Of a DNA stretch of 64,000 bases, positions 52,976 to 61,644 are shown piece after piece; positions within the stretch are counted from its first letter, which is position 1; each line of letters opens with the position of its first letter. The notes below the pieces were generated by a model. It searched no databases. It was given only the letters and a program-made list of their open reading frames with translations, and was not told the origin of the DNA. A program made the translations under genes and the position numbers. The stretch is from DASUPK01 sp963736685 (GTDB lineage: Bacteria > Actinomycetota > Thermoleophilia > Solirubrobacterales > 70-9), in the NCBI GenBank assembly GCA_963736685.1, contig CAVTPZ010000034.1, positions 1 through 64,000 of the forward strand. The letters are read 5' to 3'.

Positions 52976-53662
52976 GTGACGCCGGAACCGGCGCGCGTCG
53001 TGATCGTGGCGGCGCAGAACGAGGCGGAGCGGATCGGAGCGGCGCTCGATGCGCTCGCCGACGCGCTTCCCGGGGCCCGGCTGATGGTCGCCGACGACGC
53101 CTCGACCGACGGCACGCAGGCAGAGGCGATGCGCCATGGGGCGTGGCTCGTCAGCCGGCGGCGCCCGCATGGCAAGGGCGGCAACGTGACCGCGACGGCG
53201 GAGGCGGCCGCGGGCGAGTTCCCAGCCGAGGCCACCGTCCTGCTCTGCGACGCCGACCTTGGCTCCAGCGCGCGTGAGCTGGTGGCGCTCGTGGAGGCGG
53301 TCGAGTCCGGCTCCTGCGATCTCGCGATCGCCAGGTTCGCCGAGCCCGAGGGCGGCGGGTTCGGCTTCACGGTCGGCTACGCGCGGCGGGCGGTCAACCG
53401 CCACGCAGGTGAGCTGCTCCGGGCGCCCCTCTCCGGACAGCGGGCGATGCGGGTCTCGACCCTGCGCGAGCTGATCCCGTTCGCGCAGGGCTGGGGGTTG
53501 GAGACCGGGATGACGATCGACGCGCTGCGGGCCGGATACCGGCTCGTGGAGGTCGAGTTGCCGCTGACTCACCGAACGACCGGCCGGACGCCGGCCGGCT
53601 TTCTCCATCGGGCAGCGCAGCTCCGCGACATCCGCCGGGCAGTTCGGAGCCGCTCCGGATAG
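52976..53662 (+). CDS. Family 2 glycosyltransferase
   Basis: The 228-residue product has a GT-A start (VVIVAAQNEAERIGAALDAL), the DD motif in LMVADDASTDGTQAEA, a DxD-like motif in LLCDADLGSSARELV, and EVELPLTHRTTGR near the end. No membrane helix is seen, so it resembles soluble polyprenol-phosphate or glycosyl-phosphoglycerate-type transferases; the donor is unknown. GTG 52976 is used. glpK begins 10 bp downstream, with its own -10 box. Confidence 0.87.
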   Translation: MTPEPARVVIVAAQNEAERIGAALDALADALPGARLMVADDASTDGTQAEAMRHGAWLVSRRRPHGKGGNVTATAEAAAGEFPAEATVLLCDADLGSSARELVALVEAVESGSCDLAIARFAEPEGGGFGFTVGYARRAVNRHAGELLRAPLSGQRAMRVSTLRELIPFAQGWGLETGMTIDALRAGYRLVEVELPLTHRTTGRTPAGFLHRAAQLRDIRRAVRSRSG

Positions 53663-53672
53663 CGTCCGGCGA

Positions 53673-55127
53673 ATGATCCTGGCCATCGACCAGGGGACCA
53701 CCGGGACCACCTGCATTGTCTTCGACGAGGACGGTCGTCCGCGTGGCCGGGCGTACAGCGAGTTCGAGCAGTATTTCCCGAAGCCGGGCTGGGTCGAACA
53801 CGACGCGGCGGAGATCTGGGACGTCACGCGCAAGGTCGCGGTCGGGGCGCTCGCCGACGCGGCGGTCCAGGGATCGGATCTGAAGGGGATCGGCATCACC
53901 AACCAGCGCGAGACGGTGGTCGCCTGGGATCCGGGCACCGGCGAGCCGGTCCACAGGGCCCTCGTCTGGCAGGACCGCCGTACCGCGGCTCGCTGCGACG
54001 AGCTCCGAGAGGGCGGGCACGAGCCGCTGATCAGGGAGCGCACCGGCCTCGTCATCGACCCCTACTTCTCAGGGACGAAGATCGAGTGGCTGCTTCGGCA
54101 CGCCGAGCTGCCCTCCGGCGTGGTCTTCGGGACGATCGACTCCTGGCTGGTCTTCAAGCTCACGGGCCGGCACCTGATCGACTACTCGAACGCCTCGCGG
54201 ACGATGCTGTTCGACATCCGCAGGCTCGCCTGGGACGAGGAGCTCTGCGGGCTGCTCGGGGTCGATCCGGGAACGCTGCCCGCGCCCGTCCCCTCCTCGG
54301 AGGTCTATGGAACGACCTCCGAGTTCGGTGGCGAGGTCCCGGTGGCCGGGATCGCCGGCGACCAGCAGGCGGCGTTGTTCGGCCAGGCCTGCCAGCGGCC
54401 GGGCGAGACCAAGAACACGTACGGCACCGGGAGCTTCGTCCTGCTCAACACCGGAACGGAGCTGACCGAGCCCGGGGAGGGGCTGCTCGCGACCGTCGCC
54501 TGGGGCCTTGAGGGCGAGGTCGCCTATGCGCTGGAGGCGGCGGTCTTCGTCACGGGCGCCGCTGTCCAGTGGCTCCGAGACGGTCTGCGCATCATCACCC
54601 GCGCCGCCGAGACGGAGGACCTGGCCGCTTCGCTGGATTCGAATGACGATGTCTATTTCGTCCCCGCCCTGACCGGCCTGGGCTCGCCGCACTGGGACCC
54701 ATATGCCAGGGGCACGATCGTCGGCCTGACGCGCGGCGCCACTCGCGCCCACCTCGCTCGGGCCGCATTGGAGGCGATCGCCTACCAGACGGTGGACGCC
54801 GTCAGGGCGCAGGAGGCAGCGGCCGGAGAAAGCGTTCCGGCGCTGAAGGCCGATGGCGGCGCCGTTGCGAACGCATGGCTCATGCAGTTCCAGGCTGACG
54901 TGCTCGGGGTGCCGGTGATCGTCCCCGAGGTCGTCGAGACCACTGCGCTGGGCGCCGCCTACCTGGCCGGCATCGCCACCGGCCTCTGGACCGCCGATCA
55001 GGTGCGAGAGATGTGGCGCGAGGCAGCGACCTATGAGCCCGCGATGGCCGAGGCCGAGCGCGAGGAGCTGGTCGGCCGCTGGCGAGAGGCGGTGACCCGA
55101 GCGCGAGGCTGGGCGACCCCTGGGTAG
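53673..55127 (+). CDS. glpK: Glycerol kinase
   Basis: GlpK phosphorylates glycerol to glycerol 3-phosphate, feeding lipid synthesis or glycolysis. The FGGY family blocks are complete: ILAIDQGTTGTTCIVFDEDG, GITNQRETVVAWD, VWQDRRTA, GTIDSWLVFKL, IAGDQQAALFGQACQRPGE, and YGTGSFVLLN. The protein has 484 residues, a little shorter than the usual 500. TAGCGT (53660-53665) lies 7 nt before the ATG, with no Shine-Dalgarno. A strong terminator follows. Confidence 0.96.
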   Translation: MILAIDQGTTGTTCIVFDEDGRPRGRAYSEFEQYFPKPGWVEHDAAEIWDVTRKVAVGALADAAVQGSDLKGIGITNQRETVVAWDPGTGEPVHRALVWQDRRTAARCDELREGGHEPLIRERTGLVIDPYFSGTKIEWLLRHAELPSGVVFGTIDSWLVFKLTGRHLIDYSNASRTMLFDIRRLAWDEELCGLLGVDPGTLPAPVPSSEVYGTTSEFGGEVPVAGIAGDQQAALFGQACQRPGETKNTYGTGSFVLLNTGTELTEPGEGLLATVAWGLEGEVAYALEAAVFVTGAAVQWLRDGLRIITRAAETEDLAASLDSNDDVYFVPALTGLGSPHWDPYARGTIVGLTRGATRAHLARAALEAIAYQTVDAVRAQEAAAGESVPALKADGGAVANAWLMQFQADVLGVPVIVPEVVETTALGAAYLAGIATGLWTADQVREMWREAATYEPAMAEAEREELVGRWREAVTRARGWATPG

Positions 55128-55182
55128 GGTTGATCGGAGCGCGTAACCCCTGCGTAATCGGTGGGTAGGAATGAGCACGTGC

Positions 55183-55206
55183 CGCCGTCCAGGACGGCGT
55201 TTTTTT
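55183..55206 (+). terminator. Intrinsic terminator after glpK
   Basis: The palindrome CGCCGTCCAGGACGGCG (55183-55199) folds as a six-pair CGCCGT/ACGGCG stem with a five-base loop, followed by seven Ts (55200-55206). This is the clearest textbook rho-independent terminator in the window. The next gene's ATG is about 20 bp further on. Confidence 0.85.
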
Positions 55207-55226
55207 GTGATCACAGGGCGGAAGAG

Positions 55227-56015
55227 ATGGCGAAAGTCAACCCCAAGGACATGAAGCCGCAGGTCTACAAGGACCCGCGCCCCGCTGAGATGTTCACGCA
55301 GTTCCACCGGAGCGCGCGCAAGGGCGTCGGCTGGATGTACGACTTCGTGCGGGTGATCCTCACGATCCCCGTGATCGCCTTCTACCGGACGCGTGCGATC
55401 GGCGTGGAGAACGTCCCCGCCGCCGGCCCTGCGGTCCTCGCCCCGAACCACTTCAGCCAGATGGACCACTTCTTCGCCGCCGTCTATCTCCCCCGGAAGG
55501 CGCAGTTCATGGCGAAGTCCCAGCTCTTCAAGAACCCCTTCATCAAGTACGTCTTCAAGCACGGAGGCGTCTTCCCGGTCAGGCGCGGTCATCACGACGA
55601 GGAGGCGTTCATCACCGCAAACACCGTCCTGGATCGCGGCGGCACGATGCTGATGTACGCGGAGGGTGGCCGCTCACGCAGCGGCGACTTGGGCGAGCCG
55701 AAGCGCGGAATCGGCAAGATCGCCCTCGAATCCGGCGTCCCGGTGGTTCCAGTCGCGATTCACGGCTCCGCGCATGTCCGCGGCTGGAAGCGGTTCCAGT
55801 TCCCCAAGGTGACGATCCAGTACGGCGAGCCGGTCACCTTCCCGGTCAACGCGAACCCGGATCGCGAGCAGCAGCAGCTGGTCGCCAATCAGATTTTCGA
55901 CCGCGTTCGCGCGATGTACGTCGACCTCGAGGAGAACGGTCGCCGCGATGTGCTGAAGCGAATCCGCAAGGGCCTGCCGACTTCCTCGCCCAACCATGAA
56001 ACGGGTCGCGCCTAG
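55227..56015 (+). CDS. 1-acyl-glycerol-3-phosphate acyltransferase (PlsC family)
   Basis: The 262-residue enzyme transfers an acyl chain to a glycerolipid. It has NHFSQMDHFF (the HX4D motif appears here as NHFSQMD), a hydrophobic segment (VRVILTIPVIAFY), the GGVFPVRRGHHDE block, and the family motif YAEGGRSRSG. ATG 55227 is used (GGAAGAG upstream); an earlier ATG at 55161 would cross the terminator. The neighbouring glpK suggests glycerol-3-phosphate and lipid synthesis. Confidence 0.9.
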   Translation: MAKVNPKDMKPQVYKDPRPAEMFTQFHRSARKGVGWMYDFVRVILTIPVIAFYRTRAIGVENVPAAGPAVLAPNHFSQMDHFFAAVYLPRKAQFMAKSQLFKNPFIKYVFKHGGVFPVRRGHHDEEAFITANTVLDRGGTMLMYAEGGRSRSGDLGEPKRGIGKIALESGVPVVPVAIHGSAHVRGWKRFQFPKVTIQYGEPVTFPVNANPDREQQQLVANQIFDRVRAMYVDLEENGRRDVLKRIRKGLPTSSPNHETGRA

Positions 56016-56035
56016 CGGCGCGCCCTCGCGCCAAA

Positions 56036-56944
56036 CTACTCCTCGTAGCGGGGCTCGAGCTTCTCCCAGAACTCCGTGTCGTGCCCGGGGACCATCAGGG
56101 CGTACGGATAGGTGCGCCGGTAGGCCTGAAGCTCTCTCAGTGAGCGGCGCCAGTTGTGCTCGTCGGACATCATCAGCGGCTCCGACTCGCCGTTGAACTG
56201 CTTCCAGTCGTACGCCGCGTCCCCGATGACGACGAAGTCGCGGCGCGGTAGGCGCAGAATCACCGACGTGTGACCGGCGCTGTGGCCCGGCGTGTAGGCG
56301 AGCCGGACGGAGCCGTCTCCGAAGAGGTCGAAGGTCCGGCCGAACGGGCCGTAGGACTCGACGAACTCGCCGTCGAAGTCGACGGTTGCGTACTCGAACG
56401 CGAAGTCGTAGTGAGTCGGGTGGTAGCCGCGAAGCAGCGGCAGGCGGCCGGTCGTGGCGGCCTCCCACTCGGTAGCGCTGAGCACGAATTGAGCCTCCGG
56501 GAAGAGCTCTATGGCGGAGGCGTGGTCCTCGTGCAGATGCGTCATCACCACCACGTCGATGTCGTTCGCCTCGAGCCCGCGCTTACGCAGCTGCGAGACC
56601 ACGTCCTCGCCCTCGGTGACCTTGTAGTGCCGGCCCGAGAAGCGGCCCAGGTTGTCGCGCGGATCCCTGGCGATCGACGGGTGCAGGCCGGAGTCCACGA
56701 GGATGTTCCCGGCGCTGGGATGGCGCGCGAGATAGACGGGCACAGGACGGGTCTCCCACTCCTCCGGCTTCGAGCCGATCCCGAGGGCGCGAAGCCGCGA
56801 GAACGGGCCGCGCCCGCTGCGGCTGAAGAAGGAGGGGGGCCAGAGCGCGTCCCCCGTGTAAATGGGCTCCACGATCAGGGCCGCGCCCTCCGTCCCGCCG
56901 GGGAGAGGTACCTCGAGCGGGATCGGCTCGGCGTTCACGCTCAT
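56036..56944 (-). CDS. Metallo-beta-lactamase-fold hydrolase (lactonase-like)
   Basis: The 302-residue product has the di-metal motif THLHEDHAS with H136, H138, D140 and H141, a further LVDSGLHPS, and a C-terminal VVIGDAAYDWK. The layout resembles N-acyl-homoserine lactonases (AttM/AiiB type), which degrade quorum-sensing signals, but lactonases and other hydrolases share the fold. The -10 box TAAGCT (minus strand, 56952-56957) lies 7 nt upstream of the ATG. Confidence 0.88.
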   Translation of the reverse strand: MSVNAEPIPLEVPLPGGTEGAALIVEPIYTGDALWPPSFFSRSGRGPFSRLRALGIGSKPEEWETRPVPVYLARHPSAGNILVDSGLHPSIARDPRDNLGRFSGRHYKVTEGEDVVSQLRKRGLEANDIDVVVMTHLHEDHASAIELFPEAQFVLSATEWEAATTGRLPLLRGYHPTHYDFAFEYATVDFDGEFVESYGPFGRTFDLFGDGSVRLAYTPGHSAGHTSVILRLPRRDFVVIGDAAYDWKQFNGESEPLMMSDEHNWRRSLRELQAYRRTYPYALMVPGHDTEFWEKLEPRYEE

Positions 56945-56951
56945 GCGAGCC

Positions 56952-56961
56952 AGCTTATGCT
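56952..56961. promoter_or_regulatory. Overlapping divergent -10 boxes
   Basis: Minus-strand TAAGCT (56952-56957), read for the hydrolase, and plus-strand TATGCT (56956-56961), read for the SDR, overlap by two bases. Each lies 7 nt from its start codon. Only one RNA polymerase could occupy the site at a time, so the two genes may be mutually exclusive in initiation. Confidence 0.55.
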
Positions 56962-56968
56962 CACGGCC

Positions 56969-57811
56969 GTGAGCTCACGAATCTTTGCGCCCGGCCTGCT
57001 CGACGGGCAGATCTGCGTCGTCTCCGGGGCCGGGACGGGCCTCGGCAAGGCGACCGCGCTCGAGCTGACCGGTCTCGGCGCCACGGTGATCGGCTGCGGC
57101 CGCCGCACCGAGCCGCTTCAGGGGATGGCCGAAGCCGTCGCCGATCGTGGCGGGAAGGCCGAGTTCGAGGCGCTCGACATCCGCGACGATGAGGCGGTCG
57201 ACCGCTTCATGGACGGTGTCCTCGAGCGACACGGCCGCATCGACCTGCTGGTGAACAACGCCGGCGGCCAGTTCCTGAGCCCCGCCGAGGCGATCAGCCC
57301 GAAGGGCTTCCGCACCGTCATCGAGCTCAACGTGCAGGGGACCTGGCAGATGACGCACGCCGCGGCCACCAAGGCCTTCATTCCCCAGGAGAGCGGCAAG
57401 GTCATCAGCATCACCGTCTCCCCGCACATGGGTTTTCCGGGCATGGTCCATACCGGGGCTGCGAGGGCGGCTGTCGAGAACATGATGCGGACGCTGTCCG
57501 TGGAGTGGGCGCGCTTCGGGATCCGCCTGCTGGCCGTGGCCATCGGGCAGTTCGACACGGAGACGCTGCGGACCAAGTACCCGAAGGCGATCGTCGACAA
57601 CGTCGCGGCGACCGTGCCGCTCGGCCGCCTTGGGACCGAGGACGAGATGGCGTGGCTGATGGCCTATCTGGCCTCACCCGCCGGCGACTTCTTCTCCGGC
57701 AGCGTCCTCACTCTGGACGGCGCACGGGACAACTGGTTCGGCGCCTGGCCTCCGGGTGGCACCGCCGGCGAGGGGGGAGAGCCGTTGGCCGAGGAGCGGC
57801 GGAAGGACTAG
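56969..57811 (+). CDS. SDR-family protein lacking the usual catalytic Tyr/Lys
   Basis: The 280-residue product has the cofactor motif SGAGTGLG and NNAGG, but the usual YxxxK is HTGAARA: Tyr to His and Lys to Arg. This resembles trans-2-enoyl-CoA or 2,4-dienoyl-CoA reductases of the PECR/DECR group, which lack the classical tyrosine (GxARAGV-like). A role in beta-oxidation of unsaturated fatty acids is therefore plausible but not proven. GTG 56969 is chosen because TATGCT is 7 nt upstream; ATG 56957 is also possible but lies inside that box. It ends at a CTAG shared with the convergent gene. Confidence 0.82.
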   Translation: MSSRIFAPGLLDGQICVVSGAGTGLGKATALELTGLGATVIGCGRRTEPLQGMAEAVADRGGKAEFEALDIRDDEAVDRFMDGVLERHGRIDLLVNNAGGQFLSPAEAISPKGFRTVIELNVQGTWQMTHAAATKAFIPQESGKVISITVSPHMGFPGMVHTGAARAAVENMMRTLSVEWARFGIRLLAVAIGQFDTETLRTKYPKAIVDNVAATVPLGRLGTEDEMAWLMAYLASPAGDFFSGSVLTLDGARDNWFGAWPPGGTAGEGGEPLAEERRKD

Positions 57812-58593
57812 CCGCGCCTGCCGGCGGCGATGGCGTAGAGGTGCCGGATCACCAGGCCGTCCTCGCTCCGGGCGGCCTCCAGGCCGGTCGCGGTACCGCC
57901 ATCGCCCTCGCCCTCCAGTGCAGCCAGGACCTCTCGGGCAGCGGCCTCGGCGGGTTGTCCCTGTTTGATCCAACGCACCGCGTCGAGCGTCCGGTGCCGC
58001 TCCGCGACGAGCTCTGCTCCGATGCCCGCGTCCCGCAGCAGCCCCACCAGCTCATCGCGCGCCAGCGCTCGGGTGTGGCTCGGGTCGCGCAGGCGCTCGA
58101 GCTCGTCTCGGCGAGCGGCGAGGACGCTGTCCTCCGCCAGCATGTCGACCACGGCGACGAGGCCGCCGGGCCTGCACACCCGGGCCATCTCCCGGGCGGC
58201 CAGTCCGGGGTCGTCGAGGTGATGAAAGGCGAAGCGGCAGACCACGACGTCGAACTGCGCGTCGGGGAAGGGCAGCCGCGTGGCGTCACCCTCGGTGAAG
58301 AGCACGTTGTGCGCATCCTCCTCGGCCGCGGAGGCCGCCCCGGTGGCGAGCATCTCAGGGGTCAGGTCGGCGATCACCGCGAACGAGGCGCGCTCGGCCA
58401 GATAGCGGCCGAGACGCCCGCTGCCCCCCGCGACGTCGAGCACGACGTCGTCCTCGGAGACCGGGACCTGCGCACCGATCCAATCCAGGAGGTCGCGGTC
58501 CCGGAAAATCGATCCGGCGACCTCGAATGAGGGCGCCTGCTTCGCGAACTCACGCTTGGTGGTCGCCCGGTGTGTGGTCTCGGGCTCGCTCAG
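57808..58593 (-). CDS. Class I SAM-dependent methyltransferase with a probable CTG start
   Basis: The 261-residue product has the SAM-binding motif VLDVAGGSGRLGRYLAE, then PFPDAQFDVVVCRFAFHHL and RVCRPGGLVAVVDMLAEDS, as in UbiE/COQ5-type methyltransferases. The substrate is unknown. No ATG, GTG or TTG in frame precedes the conserved fold. CTG 58593 overlaps the SDR stop as CTGA, the same four-base overlap used elsewhere with ATGA, GTGA or TTGA, and would give MSEPETTHRATTK. It is the last gene of an MFS-thioesterase-SDR-methyltransferase operon. Its stop shares a CTAG with the convergent SDR. Confidence 0.85.
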   Translation of the reverse strand: MSEPETTHRATTKREFAKQAPSFEVAGSIFRDRDLLDWIGAQVPVSEDDVVLDVAGGSGRLGRYLAERASFAVIADLTPEMLATGAASAAEEDAHNVLFTEGDATRLPFPDAQFDVVVCRFAFHHLDDPGLAAREMARVCRPGGLVAVVDMLAEDSVLAARRDELERLRDPSHTRALARDELVGLLRDAGIGAELVAERHRTLDAVRWIKQGQPAEAAAREVLAALEGEGDGGTATGLEAARSEDGLVIRHLYAIAAGRRG

Positions 58594-59426
58594 GAATACA
58601 TCCCGGTGAACTGCCCGCCGGTGACGTTGATCACCTGGCCGTGTACGAAGTTCGCGTACTCGGAACAGAGGAACGCGATCGGGCCCGCGGCATCGGACGG
58701 CTCGGCCGGGCGGCCGAGCGGGATGGTCAGCCGGGCCATCTGACGCAGCTGCTCGGGGATTCCGAGTGAGACCTCCTCCTCGCTCCCACCGGCGGCGTGC
58801 ATCGTCTCCCCCTTCTCCTTTGCCTGGGTCAGGCGCGTCTCGACGAAGCCGAAGGCGACGGCGTTCGAGTTGACCTTGAACTGGCCCCACTCCTTGGCGA
58901 TCGTCTTGGTCAACCCGGTGACCCCCGCCTTCGCGGACGAGTAGTTCGCCTGGCCGGCGTTGCCCATCGTTCCCGAGATCGAGGTGACGTTGACGATCTT
59001 GCGAAAGACCTCCTCACCGGCCTCGGCCTCCTTCTTCGCCGCCTCGCGCCAGGTGGGCGCGATGGCGCGGATCATGCGGAAGGGGACGATCGTGTGGATG
59101 TCGAGCATCGCCTGGAACTGCTCGTCGGACATCTTGTGAACGACGCCGTCCCAGGTGTAGCCGGCGTTGTTGACGACCGCGTCGACCTGGCCGAAGGCGT
59201 CGATCGCCGCCTGCACGAGCTGGTCCGGGACGTCCGGCTTGGTGAGGTCACCGGCGAAGACGGCGGTCTCGCCGTCGATCTCCTTCGCGGCATCCTCCGC
59301 GACGTCGCCGTCGAGATCGTTGATCAGCACCTTGGCGCCCTCGCGCACGAACAGCTCGGCAGTCGCCCTGCCGATGCCGCGCGCGGACCCGGTGATGATC
59401 GCGCTCTTTCCGTCAAGGATTCCCAA
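58590..59426 (-). CDS. Short-chain dehydrogenase (FabG-like)
   Basis: The 278-residue enzyme has ITGSARGIGRATAE, NNAGYTWDGVV, the catalytic serine in VNVTSISGTMG, and YSSAK, the intact YxxxK. The family includes 3-oxoacyl-ACP reductases and 3-hydroxyacyl-CoA dehydrogenases; the substrate is not determined. TTG 59426 (MGILDGKSAIITG) is chosen because AGGAGG lies 8 nt upstream. A longer reading adds unconserved residues and overlaps nothing useful. Confidence 0.92.
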   Translation of the reverse strand: MGILDGKSAIITGSARGIGRATAELFVREGAKVLINDLDGDVAEDAAKEIDGETAVFAGDLTKPDVPDQLVQAAIDAFGQVDAVVNNAGYTWDGVVHKMSDEQFQAMLDIHTIVPFRMIRAIAPTWREAAKKEAEAGEEVFRKIVNVTSISGTMGNAGQANYSSAKAGVTGLTKTIAKEWGQFKVNSNAVAFGFVETRLTQAKEKGETMHAAGGSEEEVSLGIPEQLRQMARLTIPLGRPAEPSDAAGPIAFLCSEYANFVHGQVINVTGGQFTGMYS

Positions 59427-59463
59427 CGTCTTTGCCTCCTGTAGTGGTGGGGGGCGGGGATTC

Positions 59464-59880
59464 TTACCCAAACCGATATGTGGCGATCCCGTGGGCCACC
59501 ACCGTGCCATCGGGATCGGCGACGGTCACCTCGCAGAAGGAGAGTCGCCCGCCTCGCCTGGCGACGCGGGCTTCCGCGCGCAGGTCGACGCCGTCGGCCG
59601 CTGAGGCGAAGTTGACCGATAGCGAGACGGTCGAGCCGGCAACGCTCTCGGGCCTCTCGTCGGTCGCCCAGGCAGCGGCCATCGCGGCGGTGTCGATCAG
59701 GGCGCCGATCGCGCCGCCGTGCACGACCTCGCCGATCGTCGCCAGCTCGGCCTTGAAGGGGAGCTCGAGCACGGCAGCGTCCGTTCCCAGCGATGCGATG
59801 CGAATTCCCAGCTCCTTCGCGTGCGGCGAGTTGGGGATGAACGCCTCGATGATCTCCCTGCGGGTCGGGTTCTCGCTCAC
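59464..59880 (-). CDS. Hotdog-fold thioesterase (PaaI/YbgC-like)
   Basis: The 138-residue product has HAKELGIRIASLGTDAAVLE, the motif VVHGGAIGALIDTAAMAAAW and VSLSVNFASAADG, typical of PaaI-type acyl-CoA thioesterases. It uses GTG 59880, 12 bp after the MFS stop, so it is probably co-transcribed. It could hydrolyse a CoA ester made by the neighbouring SDR route (inference). Confidence 0.88.
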   Translation of the reverse strand: MSENPTRREIIEAFIPNSPHAKELGIRIASLGTDAAVLELPFKAELATIGEVVHGGAIGALIDTAAMAAAWATDERPESVAGSTVSLSVNFASAADGVDLRAEARVARRGGRLSFCEVTVADPDGTVVAHGIATYRFG

Positions 59881-59892
59881 GTGGGGAGAAAA

Positions 59893-61557
59893 TCAGAAGC
59901 CGAGCAGCGCCGGCCCCAGGGAGAAGGCCGAGCGCGGGTTGACGTGATGCTCCTGCTCGAACTTGTGCTGCAGCCGGTCGTCGAACAGCGCGAGCAGGAG
60001 CTCCTCGCGACTCGAGCCGAACTCACAGGCGGCTCGGTCGAGCGCAGCCAGCGATTGATCCTGGAGGAAGCCCGTGATGCCGCCCGTGTCGGGGAGGTTG
60101 CGGTCCTGGCATGGATCGCGGATCGGCACCGTCTCCTGTCCCTTGGCCGCGAAGACGACTCCATAGCCGGCTAGGGCGGCGATCGAAGCGATCGCGGCCG
60201 TTGCCAGCGCCGGCCGGGCGAGCGCGGCTCCGAACCCCTCGGAGAGCAGGATCAGCGCGGCAAGGAGAGCCATCAGGGCCGTGACGATGAAAGTGGGGCG
60301 GAAGGCTTGCCGGACGGCTCCTGTGACCACCTTGTCGAGCTGGCCGCCGAGCCGGTTGAGCTCCGGCACGTCCTCGGAGTCGACATCGGAACGGGCGCCC
60401 TTCACCGATTCTTGTAGCTGGCCGCGCGGATCGTCCGTGTTGAGGCTGCCGAAGAGGTCGGGGGCGATCGCGATCTTGTCCTCGGGTGGCAGGTGGGCGT
60501 CGAGGACCGCGGCCGTGCCCTGCTCGCGGGCGGAGTCGATGGTCGAGGTGAGATTCGATGAGATCAGGGGGGCCAGCGCCGCCAGTGCGATGGCGATGCC
60601 GGCGGAACGGATGGACAACAGCCGGGCGACGTCGTGGCGGGTGCGCTCGGGCATCAGCTCGCCGGAGAGGGCCGGCAGCGCCATGCCCATCCCGGCGCCC
60701 GCGAGCACCTGCGGCACCACCGTCCACCAGGCGGAGGCCGCCGGAAGCAGTGCCAGGCAGCCGACGCCGCCTCCGACCAGCAGACATCCCGCGATCGCCC
60801 GGGTTTGCGGGCTCCCCGGCATCCGCGACGAGAGGATCGCCGCGACGGGCAGGACGCTGACGGCGAGCGCAGCGGCGAGGGGCTCGATGCTCCAGCCCGA
60901 GACCAGCAGCAGGACGACCAGGAAGATCACCGCCGTGAGCGATGCGGAGAGCAGTCCCAGCGAGAGTGACTCCCTGAGCTTGAACGGCCCCGTCGGGCGG
61001 TCGGGATCGCGGCCATCGTCGGGGACCGCCCGCTCCCTGCGCGCGGCCAGCACGGCGACTGCCATCCCCGGCAGCACGAGCGGCGCCTGGGCGAGGAAGA
61101 TCGCCCGCCAGTCGAAGAGCTGCGTGAGAGCGCCGCCGATCGCCGGGCCGACGGCGATTCCGAAGACCGACGCCGCGACCCACATCCTCCGACCGGTGCC
61201 GGGCCTGCCCGCGTCGAGGAGCTCGAAGGAGCCGACCAGCAGGGCGGCTCCGCCGAGGGCCTGGACGCCGCGCAGGACCAGGAGGAGGCCAAGCGAGTCG
61301 GAGGCGCCGCAGCCCAGCGACGCGGCGCAGAAGAGCGCCAGGCCGGCGGCTCCGACGTGCGCGTCGCCGAAGCGCCGGCAGAGCCAGGCGGCTGGAAGGA
61401 GCGCCAGCGCGAGCACGGCCGTGTAGACGCCGAGGACGAGAGCGACCCCCTCGACGGTCGCGTGCAGCTGGACCAGGATCGAGGGCAGCCCCAGCGTGAC
61501 GATCGATGCGTCGGCCAGGGCGACGCCCGCAGCCACGGCGATGAAGATGCGCCTCAC
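59893..61557 (-). CDS. MFS exporter (DHA2-like) with a C-terminal extension
   Basis: The 554-residue protein has about 14 membrane helices (FIAVAAGVALADASIVTLGL, GLPSILVQLHATVEGVALVL) and the MFS loop WLCRRFGDAHVG. A distinctive polar C-terminus (about 475-554: GQETVPIRDPCQDRNLPDTG, FEQEHHVNPRSAF) holds two cysteines and may lie outside the membrane. TAGCTT (minus strand, 61564-61569) is 6 nt upstream of its GTG start. It is the first gene of a likely operon with a thioesterase, SDR and methyltransferase. The substrate is unknown. Confidence 0.87.
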   Translation of the reverse strand: MRRIFIAVAAGVALADASIVTLGLPSILVQLHATVEGVALVLGVYTAVLALALLPAAWLCRRFGDAHVGAAGLALFCAASLGCGASDSLGLLLVLRGVQALGGAALLVGSFELLDAGRPGTGRRMWVAASVFGIAVGPAIGGALTQLFDWRAIFLAQAPLVLPGMAVAVLAARRERAVPDDGRDPDRPTGPFKLRESLSLGLLSASLTAVIFLVVLLLVSGWSIEPLAAALAVSVLPVAAILSSRMPGSPQTRAIAGCLLVGGGVGCLALLPAASAWWTVVPQVLAGAGMGMALPALSGELMPERTRHDVARLLSIRSAGIAIALAALAPLISSNLTSTIDSAREQGTAAVLDAHLPPEDKIAIAPDLFGSLNTDDPRGQLQESVKGARSDVDSEDVPELNRLGGQLDKVVTGAVRQAFRPTFIVTALMALLAALILLSEGFGAALARPALATAAIASIAALAGYGVVFAAKGQETVPIRDPCQDRNLPDTGGITGFLQDQSLAALDRAACEFGSSREELLLALFDDRLQHKFEQEHHVNPRSAFSLGPALLGF

Positions 61558-61569
61558 GGCGCAAAGCTA

Positions 61570-61605
61570 GCGCGGAGGCCCGGCCGGGTCGGCCGGGCCT
61601 CGCGC
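61570..61605. terminator. GC-rich hairpin after the second MMPL gene
   Basis: GCGCGGAGGCCCGGCC (61570-61585) pairs with GGCCGGGCCTCGCGC (61591-61605) with one bulged base and a 5-nt loop. It lies in the gap between the stop of the upstream MMPL gene and the start of the MFS gene, both on the minus strand, and could terminate MMPL transcription. No T-run is present. Confidence 0.5.
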
Positions 61606-61644
61606 GTTAGGGAATCGGCGGAGGGAGAAGGGTCCGCCGAGCTC

